The translations under genes were made by a program, and so were the position numbers. Below, one piece after another: positions 28,671 through 37,543 of a DNA stretch of 64,000 nt; within the stretch, counting starts at the first letter, position 1, and each line of letters starts with the position of its first letter. The stretch spans positions 186,001 to 250,000 of the forward strand of contig NC_018514.1 in NCBI RefSeq assembly GCF_000292915.1. The letters run 5' to 3'. This DNA comes from Burkholderia cepacia GG4. Its GTDB lineage: Bacteria > Pseudomonadota > Gammaproteobacteria > Burkholderiales > Burkholderiaceae. Below the pieces are notes generated by a model. The model was not told the origin of the DNA. It was given only the letters and a program-made list of their open reading frames with translations, and searched no databases.

Positions 28671-29642
28671 ATGAAACGGCAATCCCAAGCAGCAATCCGA
28701 AGGCTCGGCACGGCGCTTGCCGCGGCCGCGTGCTTGGTGGCGATGCAGCAGCCCGCACACGCCGCCGACCCGCAGACGTGTCGCGACGTGAAGATGGCGG
28801 CGCCCGGCTGGACCGACATCGACGCGACGAACGCGATGGCCGGCGTCGTACTGAAGGCGCTCGGTTATCGGCAGGACGTGGCGAACCTGTCGGTGCCGAT
28901 CACGTACCAGGGCTTGAAGAAAGGGCAGGTCGACGTGTTCCTCGGCAACTGGATGCCCGCGCAGGCGCCGCTCGTGAAGCCGTTCGTCGACGAGAAATCG
29001 ATCGACGTGCTGCACGCGAACCTGAGCGGCGCGAAGTTCACGCTCGCCGTGCCCGACTACGTCGCGGCCGCCGGCGTGCACACGTTCGCCGATCTCGCAC
29101 GTTATGCAGACCGCTTCGACGGCAAGATCTACGGGATCGAACCCGGCGCACCCGCGAACCAGAACATCAAGCGGATGCTGTCCGACCATGCGCTCGGCCC
29201 GGCGAACTGGTCGCTGGTCGAATCGAGCGAGACGGGGATGCTGACGCAGGTCGAGCGCGCGGTGCGCGACAAGCGCTGGATCGTGTTCCTTGGATGGGAG
29301 CCGCACCTGATGAACACCAAGTTCCATCTGACCTACCTGTCGGGCGGCGACGCGTATTTCGGCCCGAACTACGGCGGCGCTACGGTCAACACGGTGACGC
29401 GCCCGGGCTTCGCCGGCCAGTGCGCGAACCTGGCACGCCTGTTCCGGCAGATGACGTTCTCCGTCGACGTCGAGAACCGGATGATCGCCGACATGCTCGA
29501 CAACAAGACGATCCCATCGCTGGCGGCGCAGCACGCGCTGAAGGCCGAGCCCGCGCTCGTCGCAGGCTGGCTCGACGGCGTGACCACGGCGGCCGGCGCA
29601 CCCGCGCTGCCGGCCGTGCGCGCGGTGCTCGACGGCCGTTGA
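28671..29642 (+). CDS. choX: Choline ABC transporter substrate-binding protein
   Basis: A 323-residue periplasmic binding protein, with signal peptide about 1-31 (...Q-P-A-H-A-A-D). The mature start T-C-R-D-V-K...P-G-W-T-D-I and the segments G-N-W-M-P and F-L-G-W-E-P-H supply the Trp/Tyr cage known from ChoX. It follows betC closely with RBS GGAGG, so the two probably form an operon. Permease and ATPase genes are absent here. It is clearly paralogous to the protein at 53657-54610. Confidence 0.88.
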   Translation: MKRQSQAAIRRLGTALAAAACLVAMQQPAHAADPQTCRDVKMAAPGWTDIDATNAMAGVVLKALGYRQDVANLSVPITYQGLKKGQVDVFLGNWMPAQAPLVKPFVDEKSIDVLHANLSGAKFTLAVPDYVAAAGVHTFADLARYADRFDGKIYGIEPGAPANQNIKRMLSDHALGPANWSLVESSETGMLTQVERAVRDKRWIVFLGWEPHLMNTKFHLTYLSGGDAYFGPNYGGATVNTVTRPGFAGQCANLARLFRQMTFSVDVENRMIADMLDNKTIPSLAAQHALKAEPALVAGWLDGVTTAAGAPALPAVRAVLDGR

Positions 29643-29898
29643 CCTGCCTCCGGGCGGCCGGTTTTTGCCGTGCCGCTCGTCTCCGTGTTTTCCCGACCCG
29701 TCGCATCAAGACCATTTAGTGTCGCCTTCAGACGGGTGACATGAAATATGGGTTTGTATTTTTCGCCAATGGCTGCGTTATTGCGGAAAGCGAAATGCCG
29801 AAGCCAGCGGACGTAACGAATTCGAATCAGCCGGCGCATTGCGGCGCGCGCCAGGTCACGGTTCTTTCCATCGAACGGTTCAGGGAGGGTGGTCGACA

Positions 29899-31038
29899 AT
29901 GAAGCAAAAGAAAGTTGCCGTAGCCGCCGCGCTTGCATGCGCGGCCTGTATTCCCGCCATCGGCCACGCGCAGAGCAGCGTGACGCTGTACGGGATTCTC
30001 GACGCAGGCATCACGTACGTGAACAACACGGGCGGTTCGCACGTGGTCAAGTTCGACGACGGCGTCGCCTACGGGAACCGCTTCGGCCTGAAGGGCACGG
30101 AAGACCTCGGCGGCGGCCTGAAGGCGGTGTTCACGCTTGAGAGCGGCTTCCACCTCGGCAACGGGCAGCTCGGCTTCGGCGGGTCGGAGTTCGGCCGCCA
30201 GGCTTACGTCGGTCTGCAGAACGATTGGGGCACGCTGTCGTTCGGCAACCAACTGGACATCACCAACGAGCTCGTATCGATCTACAACATCTCGGCGTGG
30301 GGCAGCGGCTATGCGATCCACCAGGGCGACTTCGACCGCTTCAACGGCGACCGCCTGCCGAACTCGGTGAAATTCCTGTCGAACGACCTGAGCGGCTTCA
30401 AGTTCGGCGCGATGTATTCGTTCGGCAACGTCGCCGGCAACTTCCATCGCAACAGCGCATGGAGCGCGGGCGCAAGCTACACGAAGGGCGACTTCTCGAT
30501 CGGCGCCGCTTACACGCGCCTGAACAACCCGAACGGCATCTATGCGTTCGACCCGTACGCGATGATCGGCACGCATACGTTCCTCGGCCAGCAGACCGTC
30601 ACCGTCGATCCGGCGACCGGCGCGCGCACCGACCTGTTCGCGAATACCGCGATGGACGTCGACAGCCAGGGCACGTTCGGTATCGGCACGAGCTACACGA
30701 TCGGCAAGCTGTCGCTCGACGCGAACTTCTCGTACACGACGATCAAGGGCTTCGGCCAGTCGTCGCACATGCAGGTGTATGAAGGCGGCGGCCTGTACCA
30801 GTTCACGCCGGCGCTGAGCCTCATCGCGGGCTATCAGCACACGCGCTTCGAGGGCCACCACTGGAACCAGGGCACGGCCGGCCTGCACTACATGCTGTCG
30901 AAGCGCACGGACGTGTATATCTCCGGCGATTACCTGCGCGCGTCGCAAGGTGTCGATGCGGTGATCGGCTACAGCTTCACGCCGTCGACGACGCAAACGC
31001 AGGCCGACGTGCGGATCGGGATGCGGCATTCTTTCTGA
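29899..31038 (+). CDS. Gram-negative (Burkholderia-type) trimeric porin
   Basis: A 379-residue outer-membrane porin. The signal peptide is about residues 1-22 (ends G-H-A-Q-S). Mature protein starts S-S-V-T-L-Y-G-I-L-D-A-G-I, contains G-R-Q-A-Y-V-G-L and ends in Phe (I-G-M-R-H-S-F), the outer-membrane insertion signal. The sequence is of the OmpC-like porin 4 family abundant in Burkholderia. The ATG at 29899 gives a proper signal peptide; the longer frame does not. It sits downstream of choX and may help solute entry, with a separate promoter in the 256-base gap. Confidence 0.93.
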   Translation: MKQKKVAVAAALACAACIPAIGHAQSSVTLYGILDAGITYVNNTGGSHVVKFDDGVAYGNRFGLKGTEDLGGGLKAVFTLESGFHLGNGQLGFGGSEFGRQAYVGLQNDWGTLSFGNQLDITNELVSIYNISAWGSGYAIHQGDFDRFNGDRLPNSVKFLSNDLSGFKFGAMYSFGNVAGNFHRNSAWSAGASYTKGDFSIGAAYTRLNNPNGIYAFDPYAMIGTHTFLGQQTVTVDPATGARTDLFANTAMDVDSQGTFGIGTSYTIGKLSLDANFSYTTIKGFGQSSHMQVYEGGGLYQFTPALSLIAGYQHTRFEGHHWNQGTAGLHYMLSKRTDVYISGDYLRASQGVDAVIGYSFTPSTTQTQADVRIGMRHSF

Positions 31039-31085
31039 GTGGGGTGAGCGAGTCCTTTCGATGTTCTCAGCGAGGTCTCTCTTTG

Positions 31086-31113
31086 GCGCGAACTGCGGTT
31101 CGCGCTTTTTTTT
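31086..31113 (+). terminator. Rho-independent terminator after the porin
   Basis: GCGCGAAC-TGCG-GTTCGCGC followed by eight T, 48 bases past the porin stop. Confidence 0.93.
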
Positions 31114-31272
31114 ATGTGAAGCGATGCGGTCGGCCGCATGCAGTGCGGCGCGCGCTGGCGTCGCGCGCGGCGGGCGAGCGTCCGGCAGGGTTTCGGCGGT
31201 TGGCGATATCATCGCGGTTTGGCCGCGCCGCGTATCGCCGCTCGCCAACCTCCCTCCGATGACGTCTCTCCG

Positions 31273-32523
31273 ATGACCGCCCCGTTACCCGAATCCAGTT
31301 CGCCGTCGCCGTTACCCGCCAACCTGTTCCGCCACGCACCGTTCCAGCGCTTCTGGGGCACGCGCGTGATGTCGTCGCTGGCGTTCCAGATCCTGTCGGT
31401 CGCGATCGGCTGGTACGTCTACACGCTCACGCACAGCGCATTCGCGCTCGGTCTCGTCGGCCTCGCGCAGTTCGTGCCGATGTTCGCGCTGACGCTCGTC
31501 GTCGGGCAGGTGGCCGACCGCTACGACCGGCGGCGTATCGCAACGATCTGCCAGAGCGTCGAGGCGCTGGCCGCCGGCGTGTTCCTGTTCGGCGCGGCGC
31601 AAGGGGGGCTCACCGCGCCGGGCGTGTATGCGCTCGCGGCGGTCGTCGGTACCGCGCGCGCATTCGAATCGCCGTCGGTGTCGTCGCTGCTGCCGGCCGT
31701 CGTGCTGCGCAGCGACCTGCCGCGCGCGACCGCGCTGTCGACGTCCGCGAACCAGGCCGCACAGATTCTCGGGCCGGCGTTCGGCGGGTTGCTGTATGGC
31801 CTCGGTGCGCCCGTCGCGTTCGGCACGAGTGTCGTCGCGTTCGCGATCGCGGCACTGCTGAGCGGTACGATTCCGCTGCGCAGCGCGCCACCGGCGCGCG
31901 AGCCCGTCACGCTGCGTTCGGTGTTTTCGGGGATCGCGTTCATCCGGCGTGAACCGGCGATTCTCGGCGCGCTGTCGCTCGACCTGTTCGCGGTGCTGTT
32001 CGGCGGCGCGACCGCGCTGTTGCCGATCTATGCGCGCGACATCCTGCAGGTCGGGCCGTGGGGGCTCGGCGCATTGCGCGCGGCGCCCGCGGTCGGCGCG
32101 CTCGCCGGCACGCTGTGGCTCACGCGCTTTCCGCTCAAGGGGCGGCCGGGCCGCGCGATGTTCGGTGGCGTGATCGCGTTCGGCATCGCGACGATCGTGT
32201 TCGGGTTGTCGAGCCATTTCGCGGTGTCGCTCGTCGCGCTGGCGGCGCTCGGCGCATCGGACGTGGTCAGCGTCGTCGTGCGCCTGTCGCTCGTGCAATT
32301 GCGCACGCCCGACGACATGCTCGGGCGCGTGAGCGCGGTCAACTCGCTGTTCATCGGCACGTCGAACCAGCTCGGCGAATTCGAATCGGGCGTGACGGCC
32401 GCTTGGTGGGGGGCGCCGACGGCGATCGTCGTCGGCGGTGCTGCGACGATCGCCGTCGCGCTCACGTGGATGAAGCTGTTTCCGCAGCTGACCAACATGA
32501 AGTCGCTCGAACGCGACGCGTGA
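31273..32523 (+). CDS. MFS transporter (MFS_3/EntS-like exporter)
   Basis: A 416-residue inner-membrane major facilitator with about 12 transmembrane segments. The loop 2-3 motif reads G-Q-V-A-D-R-Y-D-R-R-R, and the N-terminal F-R-H-A-P-F-Q-R-F-W-G-T-R is typical of the enterobactin-exporter-like branch. The ATG at 31273 is chosen. It overlaps the stop of a five-codon ORF that starts at an upstream ATG (31259), which may be a rejected alternative start. It is convergent with ybjQ, 6 bases apart. The substrate is unknown. Confidence 0.85.
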   Translation: MTAPLPESSSPSPLPANLFRHAPFQRFWGTRVMSSLAFQILSVAIGWYVYTLTHSAFALGLVGLAQFVPMFALTLVVGQVADRYDRRRIATICQSVEALAAGVFLFGAAQGGLTAPGVYALAAVVGTARAFESPSVSSLLPAVVLRSDLPRATALSTSANQAAQILGPAFGGLLYGLGAPVAFGTSVVAFAIAALLSGTIPLRSAPPAREPVTLRSVFSGIAFIRREPAILGALSLDLFAVLFGGATALLPIYARDILQVGPWGLGALRAAPAVGALAGTLWLTRFPLKGRPGRAMFGGVIAFGIATIVFGLSSHFAVSLVALAALGASDVVSVVVRLSLVQLRTPDDMLGRVSAVNSLFIGTSNQLGEFESGVTAAWWGAPTAIVVGGAATIAVALTWMKLFPQLTNMKSLERDA

Positions 32524-32529
32524 CGGGCG

Positions 32530-32892
32530 TCAGGCGTTCGGCGTCACGCGCACGGCCGTGCCGTAACAGATGACTTCCGTGATGCCCGAGCCGATCTCGG
32601 TCGAGTCGTAGTGCATCGCGACGATCGCATTCGCGCCGAGCTTGCGCGCATCGGCGAGCATCTTGTCGAACGCCTGCTGGCGCGCCTTCTCGCACAGCGA
32701 CGTATAGAGCGTGATGTTGCCGCCGAAGATGGTCTGCAGCGACGCGCCGAACGAGCCGACGATCGAGCGCGAACGCACGACGATGCCCTGCGCGACGCCG
32801 AGCGAGCGGACGGTCGTATGGCCGGGCAGGTCGAAGGCGGTCGTGACGCGCTCGGGCGAGAGCGCGTCGACGGAGCGGGAGAAATCGGTCAT
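32530..32892 (-). CDS. YbjQ-family (UPF0145) protein
   Basis: A 120-residue cytoplasmic protein with the compact YbjQ fold: [12 protein letters not shown] near residue 35, G-G-N-I-T-L-Y-T near 58, and [11 protein letters not shown] near 86. These proteins form pentamers and have been described as putative heavy-metal-binding domains. Function unknown. It ends 6 bases from the MFS stop and is preceded by a small possible gene on the same strand. Confidence 0.88.
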   Translation of the reverse strand: MTDFSRSVDALSPERVTTAFDLPGHTTVRSLGVAQGIVVRSRSIVGSFGASLQTIFGGNITLYTSLCEKARQQAFDKMLADARKLGANAIVAMHYDSTEIGSGITEVICYGTAVRVTPNA

Positions 32893-32982
32893 GGCGGTGC
32901 ACCGTGGTGCGGAAGTGATCGAGTGACGATTCTATCCGGAACGGGAAACGCACCGGTTCCGGCCCGCCGCGCCGAGGCCCGG

Positions 32983-33072
32983 TCAGTGCTTGACGGCCGC
33001 GCTGCCGCCGACGATGCCGAAACCGAGCGCGAGACCCAGTGCGAGCGGCAATGCTTTGCGTGATGTCTGCAT
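32983..33072 (-). CDS. Possible 29-residue hydrophobic small protein
   Basis: An open frame starting MQTSRKALPLALGLALG and ending ...G-G-S-A-A-V-K-H. It has a basic N-terminus and one hydrophobic stretch of about 18 residues, like a small membrane protein or bare signal peptide. GAGG lies about 7 bases before the ATG. It precedes ybjQ on the same strand with a 90-base gap. No homologue is known to me, and a chance ORF in GC-rich DNA is possible. Confidence 0.4.
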   Translation of the reverse strand: MQTSRKALPLALGLALGFGIVGGSAAVKH

Positions 33073-33550
33073 ACGTGATCCTCATCTCAACGGTTTGACA
33101 TGCCCGCGCGCTTGTGGCGAGCAGGCACGACACGGCCCGCGCGCCGGCTCGATGGGGCCGGTGCGACGAAGCGGTTCTAGGAGCGTCGACTGCCTAAGGA
33201 TGGCTAAGCGTCAGGTCGAAACGAATCGGGAGGGAACGGCGGCGGGGAAGCGAACGGCAGGCAGGTGCGGCGACGGCGAAGCGAGCATCGTGATGTCATA
33301 CCCATCGGATCGGCATTGATATCGGTTCGGCAGCCTGCGTGGCGCGACCTGCGTCGCACCCGGGATCTCATCTCATTAGGGCTGCGTATCTAATCGCGAG
33401 GTATGTTACAAAACATTTTCAGCGACTATGCAAATTATTTTCGAACGCGGCTTCGGTCCGCCGATCAATCGTCGGCATTGTTCAGCGAATGGCGGGAAAC
33501 GCTGCCGGAGCACGCAATAGCGCGCCGGATTGTGCGCAAACCCGCGCCGC
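33073..33550. other. Intergenic region without recognisable gene
   Basis: About 480 bases. The part at about 33300-33480 is noticeably AT-richer than its surroundings (for example TATGTTACAAAACATTTTC near 33401). It may hold the promoter of the small minus-strand ORF. No repeat, RNA or coding signal was seen. Confidence 0.5.
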
Positions 33551-34495
33551 TCAGCGCGTCGCGCGGCGGTCGCTGCGCGGGCTCATGCCGAAACGCGAGC
33601 GATACGTGCGCGAGAAATGCGACGGCGATTCGAAGCCGCATGCGACGCACACCGACGTGATGCTCATGTCGGTCTGCTGCAGCAACTCGCGCGCGCGATC
33701 GAGGCGCAGGTTCAGGTAGAAGCGCGTCGGCGTGTCGTTCAGCGTCGCGCTGAACAGCCGTTCGAGCTGGCGTCGCGTGATCGACACGTCCTGCGCGAGC
33801 GCGTCGGAGCCGAGCGGGTTCTCCATGTGCCGCTGCATCGTGTCGATCACCTGGATCAGCTTGCGGTTGTGCACGCCATAGCGCGCGGCGATCTCGAGCC
33901 GCTGGCTGTCCGAGCGCTGCCGGATGCGGCTGACGACGAACTGCTCGGAGATCGCGGCCGCGAGCTCGGCGCCGTGCCGCCGGCCGATCAGGTCGAGCAT
34001 CATGTCGATCGACGCGGTGCCGCCCGCGCAGGTGATGCGCCGGTCGTCGATCTCGAACAGTTCCTGCGTCGCATTCAGGCCCGGGTAGCGTTCGCGGAAC
34101 GCGGCGAGCGCCTCCCAGTGCAACGTGAGCGTTTGCGACGCGTCGAACAGCCCGGCTTCCGCGAGCACGAAGCTGCCGGTGTCGATGCCGCCGAGCGTCG
34201 CGCCATGCCGGTTCTGGCGGCGCAGCCAGTCGCCGAGCGCGCGGTCGTAGCACACGAGCGGATCGAAGCCCGCGACGACGAACACGGTATCGACCTGCGC
34301 GACGTCCGCGCAGGCGGCTTCGGCCGCGACCGGGATGCCGTTGCTCGCGGCGACGGGGGCGCCGTCCGCGCTGATCACGTGCCAGCGGTACAGCTCGGTG
34401 CGGAACCGGTTCGCGACGCGCAACGGCTCGACCGCGGACATGAAGCCGAGCGCGGAGAAGCCGGGCAGCAACAGGAAGTGGAAATCCTCTGGCAT
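33551..34495 (-). CDS. GlxA-type AraC regulator (DJ-1/PfpI sensor domain)
   Basis: A 314-residue regulator with the same layout as the gene at 8844: an N-terminal GATase1-like domain (F-L-L-L-P-G-F-S-A-L-G-F, with G-G-I-D-T-G-S-F at the nucleophile-elbow position) and a C-terminal AraC domain (...C-G-F-E-S-P-S-H-F-S-R-T-Y-R). Members include GbdR, CdhR (carnitine) and ArgR. No CdhR-like gene lies beside the carnitine genes at 53657-59360, so this could be that regulator, or it could serve the amine dehydrogenase operon nearby. The ATG at 34495 matches the family N-terminus. Confidence 0.85.
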   Translation of the reverse strand: MPEDFHFLLLPGFSALGFMSAVEPLRVANRFRTELYRWHVISADGAPVAASNGIPVAAEAACADVAQVDTVFVVAGFDPLVCYDRALGDWLRRQNRHGATLGGIDTGSFVLAEAGLFDASQTLTLHWEALAAFRERYPGLNATQELFEIDDRRITCAGGTASIDMMLDLIGRRHGAELAAAISEQFVVSRIRQRSDSQRLEIAARYGVHNRKLIQVIDTMQRHMENPLGSDALAQDVSITRRQLERLFSATLNDTPTRFYLNLRLDRARELLQQTDMSITSVCVACGFESPSHFSRTYRSRFGMSPRSDRRATR

Positions 34496-34618
34496 CGGGG
34501 CGTGGGGTGGAAGCAGGTGGTCGGCGCGCACGCCGCGGGGCGGCGGACGGGCGGGCACCGGGGCCGGCTCGTTGGAGCCGGACCTGAAACACAGGATTAT
34601 CGCGGGTTTTGCGCGCGC

Positions 34619-35581
34619 TCAGCGCGTTTTTGCGCTGCGCACCGTCCGGCGCGCGGTCGTCGAAGGCAGTTCGCCGAACTGGGCCTTGTACGCGTTCGCG
34701 AAATGGCCGAGATGGATGAAGCCCCAGCGCGCGGCCGCTTCGCTGATCGGCAGGTCGGATTGCCGGGTGTCGAGCAGCAGGCGTCGCACCTGCGCGAGGC
34801 GCAGCGAGCGCGTGTAGTTCAGCGGGCTGGTCTGCGCGACCGACTGGAAGCTGTTCTGCATCGTGCGACGGCTCACGCGCAGCTGCGTGCACAGGCTCAG
34901 GATGTCGACCGGCGCTTCCGGGTGCTCGATCACGTAGTCGTGCACGCGGCGCACGATGTCGGCGTGGCAGGCATGCGTGAGGCGGTTCGACGGCTCGGGC
35001 ATCCGGTACGTGAGGAGATCGACGAGCACGTTCGCGACCTCGCCGCGCAGTTCGGACTGCGCACGCGCCGCGTCGAACGTAGCGGGGGCCGACAGCACGC
35101 GTTCGAGCAGCGTCGCGAGCTGCACGCTCGCGCGTTCGCGCGCGGCGACCGGCACATCGACGACGCCGCGCCGCAGGGTGCGTTCGTCCAGCCGGACGTC
35201 GGCGGCATCCTCGATCTGCTGCATCAGCTCGGGATCGACGACCACGCCGATCAGCGACATGTCGTCGGGTGAATGGAGTTCGAAAGGTGAGCCACCGCGG
35301 GCCAACACGATCGTGCCGGGTTCGATGCGCGCGTCGCCGAAGGCGAAGGTGCCCGAGCCGGTGAGCGGCATCCCGAACACCGTATGGCCGGGCGGCAAGC
35401 GTCCGCGCTGGATGATGCGTACGTTCGCCGCTTCCTGGAACAGCTGCACGTCGTCGAGCACCGCGTGCTTGACCGCGCTGCGATACGAGCCCGAGCCGAT
35501 CTGGTCGTAACGCTGATCCCAGCCGCGCAGCGCCTCGGCATGCCGGTCTGCGTCGTCGAACATCTGGTGAAACACGAGCAT
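34619..35581 (-). CDS. AraC-family regulator (EutR-like), divergent from the aau operon
   Basis: A 320-residue AraC activator. The N-terminal sensor has the F-E-L-H-S-P-D-D-M and G-T-I-V-L-A-R-G-G features of the EutR-like AraC branch. The C-terminal helix-turn-helix pair (about 220-305) includes S-R-R-T-M-Q-N-S-F and G-F-I-H-L-G-H-F-A-N-A-Y-K. It is divergent from aauB across 242 bases, so it is the best candidate for an amine-responsive activator of that operon. Confidence 0.85.
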   Translation of the reverse strand: MLVFHQMFDDADRHAEALRGWDQRYDQIGSGSYRSAVKHAVLDDVQLFQEAANVRIIQRGRLPPGHTVFGMPLTGSGTFAFGDARIEPGTIVLARGGSPFELHSPDDMSLIGVVVDPELMQQIEDAADVRLDERTLRRGVVDVPVAARERASVQLATLLERVLSAPATFDAARAQSELRGEVANVLVDLLTYRMPEPSNRLTHACHADIVRRVHDYVIEHPEAPVDILSLCTQLRVSRRTMQNSFQSVAQTSPLNYTRSLRLAQVRRLLLDTRQSDLPISEAAARWGFIHLGHFANAYKAQFGELPSTTARRTVRSAKTR

Positions 35582-35823
35582 GGCGCCTCCGGCGGTCGTT
35601 CGGACGGCGCAAGATTAAACCGACCGCGCGGTCGGCGCAATACGGGCGAGCGCTATTCCAGCGGGGGTTTTTGAGGGGGTCGGAAGGGGGCGGCAGCAGG
35701 TGCCTTTCAGGTGGTTTTCCAATATCCCGAATCGGCACGCACGCGTTGCCGGTCCTGGTGCTGAGCGGATTTATTGTCGAACTAAAGTCGCCCCACACAA
35801 CGTGAATCGCAACTGGAGGCGAC

Positions 35824-36981
35824 ATGAGTACAAGGCGACGAACCGCAGCTTTCGCGGCGACGCTGGCGTTCGCGGCGGCGTGGGCCGGCAGCGCAGACGC
35901 GACGGAAAAGCCCGAGGAACTGGTCGTGCAAAAGATGCCGCCGTGGCATCCGCACGAGGTGTACGTCGTCGATATCGCGATGCCGACGATGACCGACGGG
36001 CGCATCTTCGTCTACGACGCCGACGCGAAGAAGCTGCTCGGCCAGATCGACGGCGGCTTTGCGCCCGGCCTCGCGATCTCGCCGGACCACAAGGCGAGCT
36101 TCGTCGCGACGACCTATTTCTCGCGCGGCTCGCACGGCACGCGCACCGACGTCGTCGAGATGACCGACAACACGACGCTCGATCACACGGGCGAGATCGT
36201 GATTCCGGCGAAGCACGGTCAGCACGTGCCGTCGCCGTACAACACCGCGTTCAGCGCCGACGGCAAGCGGTTGTACGTCGCGAACATCACGCCGGCCGCG
36301 TCGGTGACGGTGATCGACGCGGTGTCGAAGAAGGTGTTGTCGGAGATCGACGCCGCCGCGTGCGTGCTCGCCTATCCGTCGGGGAACGACCGTTTCACCG
36401 CGCTGTGCGAAAGCGGCAAGGCGCTGACCGTCACGCTCGACGCGAACGGCAAGGAGGTGAAGCGCACCATGTCGGATGCGTTCATCGACGTCGACCAGGA
36501 TCCGGCCTTCATCAACGCGTCGCGCTACCACGGCAGCTATCTGTTCACGACCTACCACGGCAATGTGCGCAGTGCGGATTTCAGCGGCGACAAGCCGGCG
36601 TTCGGCAAATCGTGGTCATTGCTGACCGAGGCCGAGCGCGTCGAAGGCTGGCGCCCGGGCGGCATGCAGCAGACGGCCGTGCAGGTGAAGCAGAACCGCT
36701 ACTACGTGCTGATGCACAAGGGCGGCGACGGCACGCACAAGGATCCCGGCACGCAGGTGTGGGTCTACGACCTGAAGACGAAGCAGCGCGTCGCGCGCTG
36801 GGATCTCGCGCAGCAGAAGGTCGATCCGCTCGTGTCGATCCAGGTGAGCGAGGACGACAAACCGCTGTTCTACGGGCTGACGGGCACGTCCGATCTCGTC
36901 GTGATGGACGCGCACACCGGCAAGCTGCAGCACGTCGAGAAGCAGATCGGCAGTACGCCGACGCTGCTCGTGAACCCGTGA
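35824..36981 (+). CDS. aauB: Aromatic amine dehydrogenase, large (alpha) subunit
   Basis: A 385-residue periplasmic beta-propeller subunit of a tryptophan tryptophylquinone amine dehydrogenase. A signal peptide covers about residues 1-26 (T-R-R-R...G-S-A-D-A-T). Family segments include A-F-S-A-D-G-K-R-L-Y, Y-H-G-N-V-R-S-A-D-F-S-G-D, W-S-L-L-T and G-T-H-K-D-P-G-T-Q-V-W-V-Y-D. The methylamine dehydrogenase heavy chain is a homologue, but the light chain in this operon points to aromatic or aralkyl amines. First gene of aauBEDA plus two cytochromes; RBS GGAGG precedes the ATG. Confidence 0.88.
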   Translation: MSTRRRTAAFAATLAFAAAWAGSADATEKPEELVVQKMPPWHPHEVYVVDIAMPTMTDGRIFVYDADAKKLLGQIDGGFAPGLAISPDHKASFVATTYFSRGSHGTRTDVVEMTDNTTLDHTGEIVIPAKHGQHVPSPYNTAFSADGKRLYVANITPAASVTVIDAVSKKVLSEIDAAACVLAYPSGNDRFTALCESGKALTVTLDANGKEVKRTMSDAFIDVDQDPAFINASRYHGSYLFTTYHGNVRSADFSGDKPAFGKSWSLLTEAERVEGWRPGGMQQTAVQVKQNRYYVLMHKGGDGTHKDPGTQVWVYDLKTKQRVARWDLAQQKVDPLVSIQVSEDDKPLFYGLTGTSDLVVMDAHTGKLQHVEKQIGSTPTLLVNP

Positions 36982-36988
36982 GGCCGCG

Positions 36989-37543
36989 ATGACGCTCGAT
37001 CCCGTACTCGCCACCAGCGCGCAAGCCGGCGCGGCCGTCGTCGTGCTGCTCGGCGCTTTCGCGAAGATGCGCCGGCCCGCCGCGTTCCGGCAGGCGCTCG
37101 CCGGCTATCGCCTGTTGCCCGATGCGCTGGCCGTGCCCACTGCGTTTGCGATTCCGCTCGTGGAAGCCGCCTGCGCCGCGGCGCTGCTGTTTCCCGATAC
37201 GCGCACGGCCGGCGCGCTCGGCCTGATCGCGTTGCTGCTCGTGTTTGCGGCAGGGATGACGATCAACATCCTGCGCGGCCACACCGACATCGACTGCGGC
37301 TGTTCCGGCTTTGCCGCCGCGCGCGCGGATGCGCCGCGCGGCATCGGCTGGCTGCATGTCGCCCGCGTGCTGCTGCTCGTCGCGCTGGCCGCGACCGCGC
37401 TCGTCGAGCCGGGCAGCCGCGCGGTCGTGTGGTTCGACTACCTGACGCTGTTCTCTTCCGTGCTGCTGATCGTCTGTGCGCTGCTCACCGTCGACGTGCT
37501 GCTCGCCAACGTACCGCGCCTTTCTCACCTGAGGAATTCATGA
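36989..37543 (+). CDS. aauE: AauE/MauE-like membrane protein for small-subunit maturation
   Basis: A 184-residue inner-membrane protein with about four hydrophobic segments and the D-I-D-C-G-C-S-G motif typical of MauE. MauE acts with MauD in transport and folding of the disulfide-rich light chain in the periplasm. It begins 7 bases after aauB, and its TGA overlaps the aauD ATG. Confidence 0.88.
   Translation: MTLDPVLATSAQAGAAVVVLLGAFAKMRRPAAFRQALAGYRLLPDALAVPTAFAIPLVEAACAAALLFPDTRTAGALGLIALLLVFAAGMTINILRGHTDIDCGCSGFAAARADAPRGIGWLHVARVLLLVALAATALVEPGSRAVVWFDYLTLFSSVLLIVCALLTVDVLLANVPRLSHLRNS

Noticed and set aside
33465..36005. 846-codon minus-strand frame across the AraC genes
   Set aside because: It overlaps two clear AraC genes in another frame and is Arg/Ala-rich without domains.
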